From SIG299 sp051880375 (lineage in GTDB: Bacteria > Bacillota > Clostridia > Lachnospirales > Lachnospiraceae): 5,163 bases of DNA. Below, piece after piece: positions 1 to 4,621 of this stretch. The position numbers and the translations under genes are program-made. The stretch is taken from NCBI GenBank assembly GCA_051880375.1, contig JBJENV010000032.1, forward strand, positions 1-5,163, in the 5' to 3' direction. The notes under the pieces were generated by a model, which saw only the letters and a program-made list of their open reading frames with translations, was not told where the DNA came from and searched no databases. How positions within the stretch are numbered: position 1 is the first letter of the stretch; every line of letters begins with the position of its first letter.

Positions 1-2073
1 CGGCTCCATACCGGTACCGACAACCGGTGCTTCCGTAAACAGAAGCGGCACAGCCTGCCTCTGCATGTTGGAACCCATCAGTGCACGGTTCGCGTCATCA
101 TTCTGAAGGAACGGAATCAGTGCAGTGGCAACAGAGAAGATCATCTTCGGAGAGACATCCATATAATCAAACATCGTATACGGATACTCCTGCGTTTCGT
201 CTCTGTGACGTCCGGAAACGTTCGTTCTCTTGAAATGGCCTTCCTCATCAAGAGGCTCACTTGCCTGTGCTACATAATAGTTGTCCTCTTCATCCGCCGT
301 CATGTACACAACTTCGTCTGTTACACGTGGATTCTGCGGATCGGATTTATCAATTACACGATAAGGTGCTTCCACAAAACCATACTCGTTAATTCTTGCA
401 TAAGGTGCAAGCGAGTTGATCAGACCGATGTTCGGACCTTCCGGTGTCTCAATCGGGCACATTCTTCCGTAATGAGAATAGTGAACGTCTCGAACTTCGA
501 AGCTTGCACGGTCTCTGGAGAGACCACCCGGACCAAGGGCGGAAAGACGTCTCTTGTGTGTCAGTTCGCCGAGCGGGTTATGCTGGTCCATAAACTGGGA
601 CAACTGGGAACTTCCGAAGAACTCCTTCACTGCTGCCGTTACCGGTTTGATGTTGATTAAGGACTGCGGGGTAACCCCTTCCAAATCCTGCGTTGTCATA
701 CGTTCACGAACCACACGCTCCATACGGGACAGACCGATTCTGTACTGGTTCTGAAGAAGCTCTCCGACTGCACGGATACGTCTGTTACCTAAGTGGTCAA
801 TATCGTCTGCATTGCCGATACCGTACTCTAAGTGCATGTTATAGTTGATGGAAGCTAAAATATCTTCCTTTGTGATGTGTTTCGGAATAAGATCAACCAC
901 ATTCTTCTTAATAGCCTCTAATAACTCTTCATGGTCTGTATAGGTATCCATCAGTTCCTTTAACTTCGGATAGTATACAGCCTCGTGAATGCCGAGTTCC
1001 TTCTTATCACAATCCACATAAGCATTTAAATCAACCATCAGGTTGGTCAGAATGCGGGTATTTCTCTCCTCTGTCTGTACCGTAAAATACGGAATGGCTG
1101 CGTTCTGTATTTTAACGGCAAGTTCTTCGGTAATTTCCGTGCCGGCTTCTGCCATAATTTCACCGGTCGTTGTGTCGACAACATCCTCGGCAAGCTTAAA
1201 GCCTACCACACGGTTTTTGAGCGCAAGCTTTTTGTTGAACTTATAGCGTCCCACCTTTGCAAGGTCATAACGTCTCGGGTCAAAAAACATACCGTTAATT
1301 AACGACTCGGCGCTTTCTACGGAAAGCGGTTCGCCCGGACGAAGCTTCTTATACAGCTCCAGTAAACCATCCTGATAGTTTTCGGACGGATCCTTTGTAA
1401 AGCTTGCCAAAATCTTCGGCTCTTCACCGAACAAGTCTAAAATCTGCTGATTTGTACCTATACCAAGGGCGCGGATGAGAACAGTAATCGGCACTTTTCT
1501 GTTTCTGTCAACGCGAACATAAAAGACATCATTAGAGTCCGTTTCATACTCTAACCATGCACCACGGTTCGGAATTACCGTACAGGAGTACAGGGTCTTA
1601 CCGATTTTATCATGTCCGATTGCATAATAAATACCAGGGGAACGTACAAGCTGGCTTACGATAACTCGCTCTGCTCCATTAATCACAAACGTACCTGTTT
1701 CGGTCATTAATGGGAGATCGCCCATGAAAATGTCGTTCTCTTTAATGCTGTTGTTCTCTTTATTATAGAGACGCACCTTAACCTTTAACGGTGCGGCATA
1801 GGTTGCATCACGTTCCTTACACTCTTCAATCGTGTACTTTTTATCTTCTTCGCAAAGCTGGAAGTCCACAAACTCTAAGCTCAAATGGTTGGAATAATCG
1901 GAAATCGGAGAAATGTCTTCAAACACCTCATAAAGTCCCTCTTCCAGAAACCAACGGTAGGAATCCTTCTGAACTTCAATGAGATTAGGCATCTCCAAAA
2001 CTTCTTTTTGCTTAGAGTAGCTCATTCTTACGCCTTTGCCGACTTTCGTTGGACGTATCCTGTTTTTATCCAT
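1..2073 (-). CDS. rpoB: RNA polymerase beta subunit RpoB, N-terminal 691 codons (3' end outside window)
   Basis: RpoB is the beta subunit of the core RNA polymerase and forms one side of the DNA/RNA channel. The frame is open for exactly 691 codons from ATG to the window edge, roughly the first half of a protein usually about 1,200-1,300 residues long. The N-terminus reads MDKNRIRPTKVGKG, then YSKQKEVLEMPNLIEVQ, as in clostridial RpoB. The rifampicin-binding cluster is at about residues 487-513 (GSSQLSQFMDQ, then HKRRLSALGPGG). D496, H506 and S511 correspond to E. coli D516, H526 and S531, all in the sensitive form. Further on are RMCPIETPEGPNIGL, NDDANRALMGSNMQ and, at the edge, TEAPVVGTGMEP. 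The catalytic C-terminal half is not here. The start is supported by an AAGGGGTG ribosome binding site at 2083-2090, 9 nt upstream. It appears to have its own promoter and a long leader rather than following directly from rplL. No frameshift or internal stop was seen. Confidence 0.99.
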   Translation of the reverse strand, partial: MDKNRIRPTKVGKGVRMSYSKQKEVLEMPNLIEVQKDSYRWFLEEGLYEVFEDISPISDYSNHLSLEFVDFQLCEEDKKYTIEECKERDATYAAPLKVKVRLYNKENNSIKENDIFMGDLPLMTETGTFVINGAERVIVSQLVRSPGIYYAIGHDKIGKTLYSCTVIPNRGAWLEYETDSNDVFYVRVDRNRKVPITVLIRALGIGTNQQILDLFGEEPKILASFTKDPSENYQDGLLELYKKLRPGEPLSVESAESLINGMFFDPRRYDLAKVGRYKFNKKLALKNRVVGFKLAEDVVDTTTGEIMAEAGTEITEELAVKIQNAAIPYFTVQTEERNTRILTNLMVDLNAYVDCDKKELGIHEAVYYPKLKELMDTYTDHEELLEAIKKNVVDLIPKHITKEDILASINYNMHLEYGIGNADDIDHLGNRRIRAVGELLQNQYRIGLSRMERVVRERMTTQDLEGVTPQSLINIKPVTAAVKEFFGSSQLSQFMDQHNPLGELTHKRRLSALGPGGLSRDRASFEVRDVHYSHYGRMCPIETPEGPNIGLINSLAPYARINEYGFVEAPYRVIDKSDPQNPRVTDEVVYMTADEEDNYYVAQASEPLDEEGHFKRTNVSGRHRDETQEYPYTMFDYMDVSPKMIFSVATALIPFLQNDDANRALMGSNMQRQAVPLLFTEAPVVGTGMEP

Positions 2074-2082
2074 TGACGTTTT

Positions 2083-2133
2083 CACCCCTTGATAGATTTT
2101 AGGTATAAAGCAGATTGTGGTTCTATCAAAACC
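2083..2133 (-). promoter_or_regulatory. rpoB ribosome binding site with possible SD-masking stem and competing hairpin
   Basis: The Shine-Dalgarno sequence AAGGGGTG (2090-2083) directly follows TCTATCAA (2096-2089). That arm is a perfect 8-base complement of TTGATAGA at 2129-2122, with a 25-nt loop; two further G-U pairs could reach into the GG of the SD. The upstream arm also lies inside a shorter local hairpin, GGTT-TTGATAG-AACC (2133-2119). The two foldings cannot coexist, the usual geometry of a translational switch. The pairing is read directly from the sequence; any regulatory role is inference, and the region is AT-rich enough for chance pairing. Confidence 0.4.
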
Positions 2134-2168
2134 TTTCTCAAAAACACAAAATACAAGCCATTCCAGCA

Positions 2169-2276
2169 GCCGAAACGGCACATGTTGTATGTTTCACAAC
2201 ATTTCTTAAGTTTTTTGTGAAAAAGTCTTTTCAATTACTAAGTTATGTGCTATAATGTTCTCTAGTGGGCACATAA
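2169..2276 (-). promoter_or_regulatory. Structured rpoB leader: three inverted repeats
   Basis: The predicted rpoB 5' UTR runs from about 2291 to 2074 without a gene. It holds three perfect inverted repeats, in transcript order: TTATGTGC/GCACATAA (2276-2269 with 2250-2243, 18-nt loop), ATGTTGT/ACAACAT (2202-2196 with 2188-2182, 7-nt loop) and the compact GCCG-TTT-CGGC (2179-2169). None is followed by a run of T, so they do not look like attenuators. No known riboswitch or protein-binding leader was recognised. Such a long leader before rpoB leaves room for post-transcriptional control, but no function can be assigned from the sequence. Confidence 0.45.
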
Positions 2277-2297
2277 TACCACAATAATGCATTCTTC

Positions 2298-2326
2298 ATG
2301 TTATCACAAATATCAATCTCTGTCAA
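2298..2326 (-). promoter_or_regulatory. Predicted sigma-A promoter for rpoB
   Basis: A consensus -35 TTGACA (2326-2321) is followed by a 17-nt spacer and a -10 TAACAT (2303-2298). TG sits one base upstream of the -10, giving an extended -10 element. The start point would fall near 2291, leaving a leader of about 218 nt before the rpoB ATG. It lies just downstream of the bidirectional terminator at 2358-2397, so rpoB is probably transcribed on its own from here. This is the best promoter match in the window. Confidence 0.85.
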
Positions 2327-2345
2327 GCATGGATTTTGCAACATT

Positions 2346-2689
2346 TTAAAATAATGCATAAAAATCGCCGTTAACCACATGATATGTAGTTAGCGGCTTT
2401 TCTTTTTGTTGGTGATGCCTTTCTTCCATCTGTATCATCACTTTTTCATATTCCTTTACGGAAAACGGTTGAATACAGTTGCGATAGCCAAGATACATCC
2501 GAAGCTCTTCTTCCGAAATTACCTTCGTTTTCCACAGCCGCATTCAATCCGCGTATAAACTTCCTTCGAACAAAGTCCGTCATATAATTCTTTCTGCGTA
2601 ATTTTTGCTTCCTGTCGAAGTTCCCGAATCACTTTACCAAGCTCTATGTTCTCTCTTTGCAGAGTCTCAAACACATAAGAATCTATCAT
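2346..2689 (-). pseudogene. Decayed XRE-type helix-turn-helix regulator (frameshifted, internally deleted, truncated)
   Basis: The 5' part (2689-2519) encodes 56 residues: MIDSYVFETLQREN, then LGKVIRELRQEAKITQKELY, then DGLCSKEVYTRIECG, ending at TAA after CGKRR. This is the first four helices of an XRE/Cro-like DNA-binding domain (about residues 17-50), as in Firmicute regulators with a C-terminal TPR region. A second frame (about 2535-2346, -1 relative to the first) continues with VISEEELRMYLGYRN and KEYEKVMIQMEE, resembling the linker that follows the HTH in such proteins. The end of the HTH (typically GKRxPdxxLxxxLLxRLG) is missing between the two, so a small deletion with frameshift is the simplest reading. 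The TPR half is absent and the last codons lie in a terminator. A good ribosome binding site (GGGAGG, 2701-2696) survives, so the 56-residue peptide could still be made. The family call is moderately sure; decay is inferred. Confidence 0.7.
2358..2407 (-). terminator. Bidirectional intrinsic terminator after the regulator remnant
   Basis: The hairpin spans 2397-2367: GCCG, TAAC and ACAT on one arm pair with ATGT, GTTA and CGGC on the other around the 3-base loop ATC, broken by one mismatch and one G-U wobble. On the minus strand it is followed by GATTTTTATG and preceded by an A-rich stretch. On the plus strand it is followed by TTTTCTTTTTG, so it should work in both directions. It overlaps the last codons of the remnant frame, so the reading frame runs into terminator DNA. 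It would shield the rpoB promoter from upstream read-through. Confidence 0.8.
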
Positions 2690-2722
2690 AGGATGCCTCC
2701 CTTATTCAAATACTCATCCTAT
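2687..2722 (-). promoter_or_regulatory. Inverted repeat enclosing the ribosome binding site of the regulator remnant
   Basis: ATAGGATG (2722-2715) and CATCCTAT (2695-2688) are perfect 8-base complements with a 19-nt loop. The loop carries the GGGAGG ribosome binding site, and the second arm runs into the first two bases of the ATG at 2689. As RNA it would partly hide the start codon; as DNA it could be an operator. A weak -35-like TTGACC lies at 2766-2761, but no well-spaced -10 follows, so no promoter is called for this gene. Confidence 0.35.
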
Positions 2723-2796
2723 CTATACTCTCTCATAATTCTTCCAAAATTTCCATAATCGGTCAACGACATTTTTCGCATCCAGTTGAAATTAAG

Positions 2797-2841
2797 TATA
2801 AAAAACAGGACCGTGTACGTTCTATTTGTACACAGCCCTGT
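2797..2841 (-). terminator. Intrinsic terminator of the lipoprotein gene
   Basis: A 14-bp stem (arms 2841-2828 and 2818-2805) with two G-U wobbles closes a 9-nt loop and is followed on the minus strand by TTTTTTATACTT. It begins 21 nt after the lipoprotein stop codon. Stem length and the run of six T make it a strong Rho-independent terminator, so the lipoprotein appears to be monocistronic. Confidence 0.92.
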
Positions 2842-2862
2842 ATGTATTGCTATAATTTTTCT

Positions 2863-3867
2863 TTACTTAGAAGCAGAAACTGCATCAATCACTGTCTGAA
2901 TGTAACCTGCGGTATCTACTAAGGTTGCACCGGATACAGCGTCTACCACTGCTGTCTTATCCTTAGCAACCAGTTCCTTTAACTCTGCTACCGTCTTGCC
3001 GTTGCAGTAAGCCTGAATCGCATCATAGTTCTTTGCGAGTTCTACCGTAGCACCGGCTGCCTCTGCCATGTGTGCAGAATAATATACATTACTCTGACGC
3101 TTGGAAGCAAGTACCTTGCCCTCCGGGAAGTTGTCACCAAAACCTGCGTCGCTGTTCGGTACACCTACTACGCCCTCTGCTGCCTTATCCATGAACTGAT
3201 ACTCATCAATCCAGGTAAGAACAACCTGCTCGCCGTCAGTTAATACGGTTGTAACAGCAAAGCACTTTGTTCCGTGTGCTGCTCCGTCTACCTGATTTAA
3301 GGAAAGCTTGGAGATATCACCCTTAAAGGATACTGCGGTATTGTTCTGTGCTGCCTTAGCTGCTGCAACAATACCTAACAGATAGTTTGGTGTATCCACT
3401 AACGTTGCACCGGATACAGCATCTACTACTGCGGTTGCTTCTTTACCGTTAACAGCTGCTTCTACTTCCGAAATTGTCTTTCCTTCTGCAAAGCTCTGAA
3501 TTGCATTGTAGTTAGAAACAAGCTCTACCGTAGAGCCGGCTGCTTCTGCCATATGGCTGGAATAATAGCCGTTGTTTACTCTCTTAGAGCCAAGAACCTT
3601 TCCCTCCGGGAAGCTCTCGCCAAATCCTGCATCGCTGTTCGGTACGCCGGTGATGTCGTCTGCAACGCCGAAATACTGATACTCATCAATGAAAGCCTTC
3701 ACAATTTTGTCTCCGGATACTACTGCAGTAATCACGGAAAAGCATTTTGTTCCGTGTGCTCCGTAAACAACCTGTCCAATCTGTAAGGACGTTTCCTTTG
3801 CGCCACAGCCTGCAAAAGAAGCAAGCACTAAGATAGCGCACAATAAAGCTGCCAATTTCTTTTTCAT
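2863..3867 (-). CDS. Tandem-repeat lipoprotein with two SGAT (FMN_bind-like) motifs
   Basis: This is a 334-residue exported lipoprotein. The start chosen is the ATG at 3867, because AAGGAGG lies 7 nt upstream and MKKKLAALLCAILVLASFAGC is a typical type II signal peptide. Lipidation is expected at C21 (box FAGC, with F instead of the usual L at -3). The mature part is two homologous halves, about residues 27-171 and 187-331, offset by exactly 160 residues at the main motifs. Both share AHGTKCF (C42, C202), IDEYQ, GVPNSDAGFG, FPEGKVL, SKR, HMAEAAG and AVVDAVSGATLVDT. DAVSGAT matches the site at which ApbE-type transferases attach FMN to threonine in RnfG/NqrC-like FMN_bind domains, pointing to T155 and T315. 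Two flavins on one lipoprotein would recall PplA of Listeria extracellular electron transfer. The residues after SGAT (LVDT rather than xTS) are not typical, so flavinylation is a hypothesis. No redox partner or ApbE lies in the window. It has its own promoter and terminator between rplL and rpoB. Confidence 0.93.
   Translation of the reverse strand: MKKKLAALLCAILVLASFAGCGAKETSLQIGQVVYGAHGTKCFSVITAVVSGDKIVKAFIDEYQYFGVADDITGVPNSDAGFGESFPEGKVLGSKRVNNGYYSSHMAEAAGSTVELVSNYNAIQSFAEGKTISEVEAAVNGKEATAVVDAVSGATLVDTPNYLLGIVAAAKAAQNNTAVSFKGDISKLSLNQVDGAAHGTKCFAVTTVLTDGEQVVLTWIDEYQFMDKAAEGVVGVPNSDAGFGDNFPEGKVLASKRQSNVYYSAHMAEAAGATVELAKNYDAIQAYCNGKTVAELKELVAKDKTAVVDAVSGATLVDTAGYIQTVIDAVSASK
2875..3309 (-). 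repeat. Second copy of the internal duplication in the lipoprotein
   Basis: Codons 187-331 repeat codons 27-171 at a spacing of about 480 bp, with well over half of residues identical by eye. DNA identity is also high in places: 17 bases at 2924-2940 are identical to 3404-3420, within the SGAT coding region. This suggests tandem duplication of one domain kept similar by selection or by recombination. Confidence 0.9.
3355..3789 (-). repeat. First copy of the internal duplication in the lipoprotein
   Basis: Codons 27-171, the N-terminal half of the mature protein. It differs from the second copy mainly in the linker after IDEYQ and in the stretch before AVVDAVSGAT. The motifs AHGTKCF, GVPNSDAGFG and SGATLVDT are unchanged between the halves. 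Confidence 0.9.
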
Positions 3868-3881
3868 AAACTTTCCTCCTT

Positions 3882-3896
3882 GGGTAACAGTTACCC
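3882..3896. promoter_or_regulatory. Palindrome GGGTAAC-n-GTTACCC upstream of the lipoprotein
   Basis: A perfect 7-bp inverted repeat with a single central base sits directly beside the ribosome binding site (3875-3881), about 40-55 nt downstream of the predicted transcription start. The 1-base centre fits a dimeric repressor operator. As RNA it could also form a 5-bp stem with a 5-base loop next to the SD. No cognate regulator is identified; the broken HTH gene just downstream is one speculative candidate. Confidence 0.6.
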
Positions 3897-3913
3897 TTAT
3901 GTAATAATGTATT

Positions 3914-3937
3914 AGGAAGTCCCTTTCCGAACTTCCT
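3914..3937 (-). promoter_or_regulatory. Stem-loop at the predicted 5' end of the lipoprotein mRNA
   Basis: AGGAAGT (3937-3931) pairs perfectly with ACTTCCT (3920-3914) around a 10-nt loop. The predicted start point (about 7 nt after the -10) is near 3937, so the mRNA would begin with this hairpin, an arrangement known to protect some bacterial mRNAs from 5' decay. A small TAATA/TATTA repeat (3913-3901 region) and the GGGTAAC palindrome follow. Confidence 0.5.
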
Positions 3938-3943
3938 ACCGCT

Positions 3944-3972
3944 ATTATATGAAATATACTATATAAAAGCAA
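3944..3972 (-). promoter_or_regulatory. Predicted sigma-A promoter for the lipoprotein
   Basis: A perfect -10 TATAAT (3949-3944) is preceded at 17 nt by TTGCTT (3972-3967), a fair -35. The spacer is AT-rich. It lies between the rplL terminator and the lipoprotein start, giving a 5' UTR of about 70 nt and making the lipoprotein an independent transcription unit. Confidence 0.82.
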
Positions 3973-4000
3973 TAGGGATATCATCTTTTTAGAATTACTT

Positions 4001-4052
4001 AAGAAAAAAGTAAAAATAAAGCTCATCACGCAGACAATCCTGCATGATGAGC
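4001..4052 (-). terminator. Intrinsic terminator after rplL
   Basis: A 13-bp stem (GCTCATCATGCAG with CTGCGTGATGAGC, one G-U pair, loop GATTGT; 4052-4021) is followed on the minus strand by TTTATTTTTACTTTTTT. It starts 35 nt after the rplL stop. A smaller hairpin, TTTCG-CATAA-CGAAA, lies between them (about 4060-4074). The strength of the stem implies that most rplJL transcripts end here, unlike operons in which they continue into rpoBC. Confidence 0.95.
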
Positions 4053-4087
4053 CCTTTGTTTTTCGTTATGCGAAACAGGGAAACCAA

Positions 4088-4453
4088 TTACTTTAATGTA
4101 ACCTTTGCGCCCTCTGCCTCTAACTTAGCCTTGATGTCGTCAGCCTCTGCCTTGGAAACAGCTTCCTTTAATACCTTCGGAGCAGCCTCAACAGCAGCCT
4201 TAGCTTCACCTAAGCCTAAACCGGTGATTTCACGAACAACCTTGATAACCTTAATCTTGTTTGGACCAGCCTCTGTTAACTCAACGTCAAACTCGGTCTT
4301 CTCTTCAGCTGCTTCTGCTGCCGGACCTGCTGCTGCAACTACAACGCCTGCTGCTGCGGATACGCCGAACTCTTCCTCACAAGCCTTTACTAAATCATTT
4401 AACTCTAATACGGTCATGCTCTTAATAGCATCGATAAATTCCTGAGTAGTCAT
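4088..4453 (-). CDS. rplL: 50S ribosomal protein L7/L12
   Basis: L7/L12 forms the flexible stalk that recruits and stimulates translation GTPases (EF-Tu, EF-G, IF2). The 121 residues are the normal length. Residues 1-30 (MTTQEFIDAIKSM, LELNDLVKACEEEFG) are the dimerisation domain that binds L10. Residues 31-52 are the Ala/Gly/Val-rich hinge (VSAAAGVVVAAAGPAAEAAE). Residues 53-121 are the globular factor-binding domain with the conserved IKVVREITGLGLGEAK, where K71, R74 and K85 are the usual factor-contact positions. The start is the second ATG of the open frame, because GGAGGT lies 7 nt before it and overlaps the first ATG. The gene follows rplJ after 134 nt and ends the stalk operon at a strong terminator. 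Confidence 0.99.
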   Translation of the reverse strand: MTTQEFIDAIKSMTVLELNDLVKACEEEFGVSAAAGVVVAAAGPAAEAAEEKTEFDVELTEAGPNKIKVIKVVREITGLGLGEAKAAVEAAPKVLKEAVSKAEADDIKAKLEAEGAKVTLK

Positions 4454-4490
4454 TTTAAGTACCTCCATTTTAAATTTAATATTCTTCTTA

Positions 4491-4505
4491 GGCGGTTATG
4501 CCGCC
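4491..4505 (-). promoter_or_regulatory. Hairpin GGCGG-CATAA-CCGCC in the rplJ-rplL gap
   Basis: A perfect 5-bp GC-rich stem with a 5-base loop lies 37 nt upstream of the rplL start. No T run follows, so it is not a terminator. It may affect rplL translation or mRNA processing, given that L7/L12 is made in several-fold excess over L10. The loop CATAA recurs in the hairpin after rplL. Confidence 0.5.
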
Positions 4506-4531
4506 AAACCATTTGTAACTATGAAGCACGC

Positions 4532-4566
4532 CTTAAGCTGCTTCTCCGTTTTTCTCGGCAATTTGC
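4532..4566 (-). repeat. Extra copy of the rplJ 3' end (35 bp, downstream copy)
   Basis: This non-coding copy matches 4587-4621 in 34 of 35 bases (the only difference is at 4542 versus 4597) and lies 20 bp further downstream. It contains a full set of codons for QIAEKNGEAA and a stop, but in the +1 frame relative to rplJ. The similarity stops sharply at both ends, so it is a short duplication rather than a general tandem repeat. Confidence 0.95.
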
Positions 4567-4586
4567 GAGCAACTTGCCGTTGCAAA

Positions 4587-4621
4587 CTTAAGCTGCCTCT
4601 CCGTTTTTCTCGGCAATTTGC
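4587..4621 (-). repeat. rplJ 3' end copy of the 35-bp direct repeat
   Basis: This copy encodes the last L10 residues (QIAEKNGEAA) and the TAA stop at 4590-4588. It is 55 bp from its partner, start to start. Between the copies, CGGCAA (minus strand, 4579-4574) is complementary to the TTGCCG present in both. Confidence 0.95.

Noticed and set aside
530..621. Possible rifampicin-resistance change in RpoB (H498 where E. coli has N518)
   Set aside because: This position varies among Firmicutes, and the main resistance positions (D496, H506, S511) are all in the sensitive form.
205..660. Plus-strand open frame of 151 codons
   Set aside because: It is antisense to the most conserved part of rpoB, has no ribosome binding site and no protein-like composition.
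2227..2256. Plus-strand TATAAT at 2251-2256 as a promoter
   Set aside because: The -35 region at 17 nt is poor and no gene follows on the plus strand. It lies in the loop of an inverted repeat of the rpoB leader.
2091..2340. Possible small gene in the rpoB leader
   Set aside because: No open frame with a ribosome binding site was found on either strand; the stretch is AT-rich and rich in inverted repeats.
2519..2543. Programmed frameshift joining the two regulator frames
   Set aside because: No clear slippery heptamer is present, and the end of the HTH would still be missing, so a deletion explains the data better.
3868..4029. Longer lipoprotein start at 4029
   Set aside because: The 54 extra codons cross the promoter and 5' UTR and reach the T-rich tail of the rplL terminator. 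The ATG at 3867 has a strong SD and begins a proper lipoprotein signal.
4044..4445. Plus-strand open frame of 133 codons
   Set aside because: It is the antisense shadow of rplL; its low-complexity Ser/Ala/Thr content mirrors the alanine-rich hinge.
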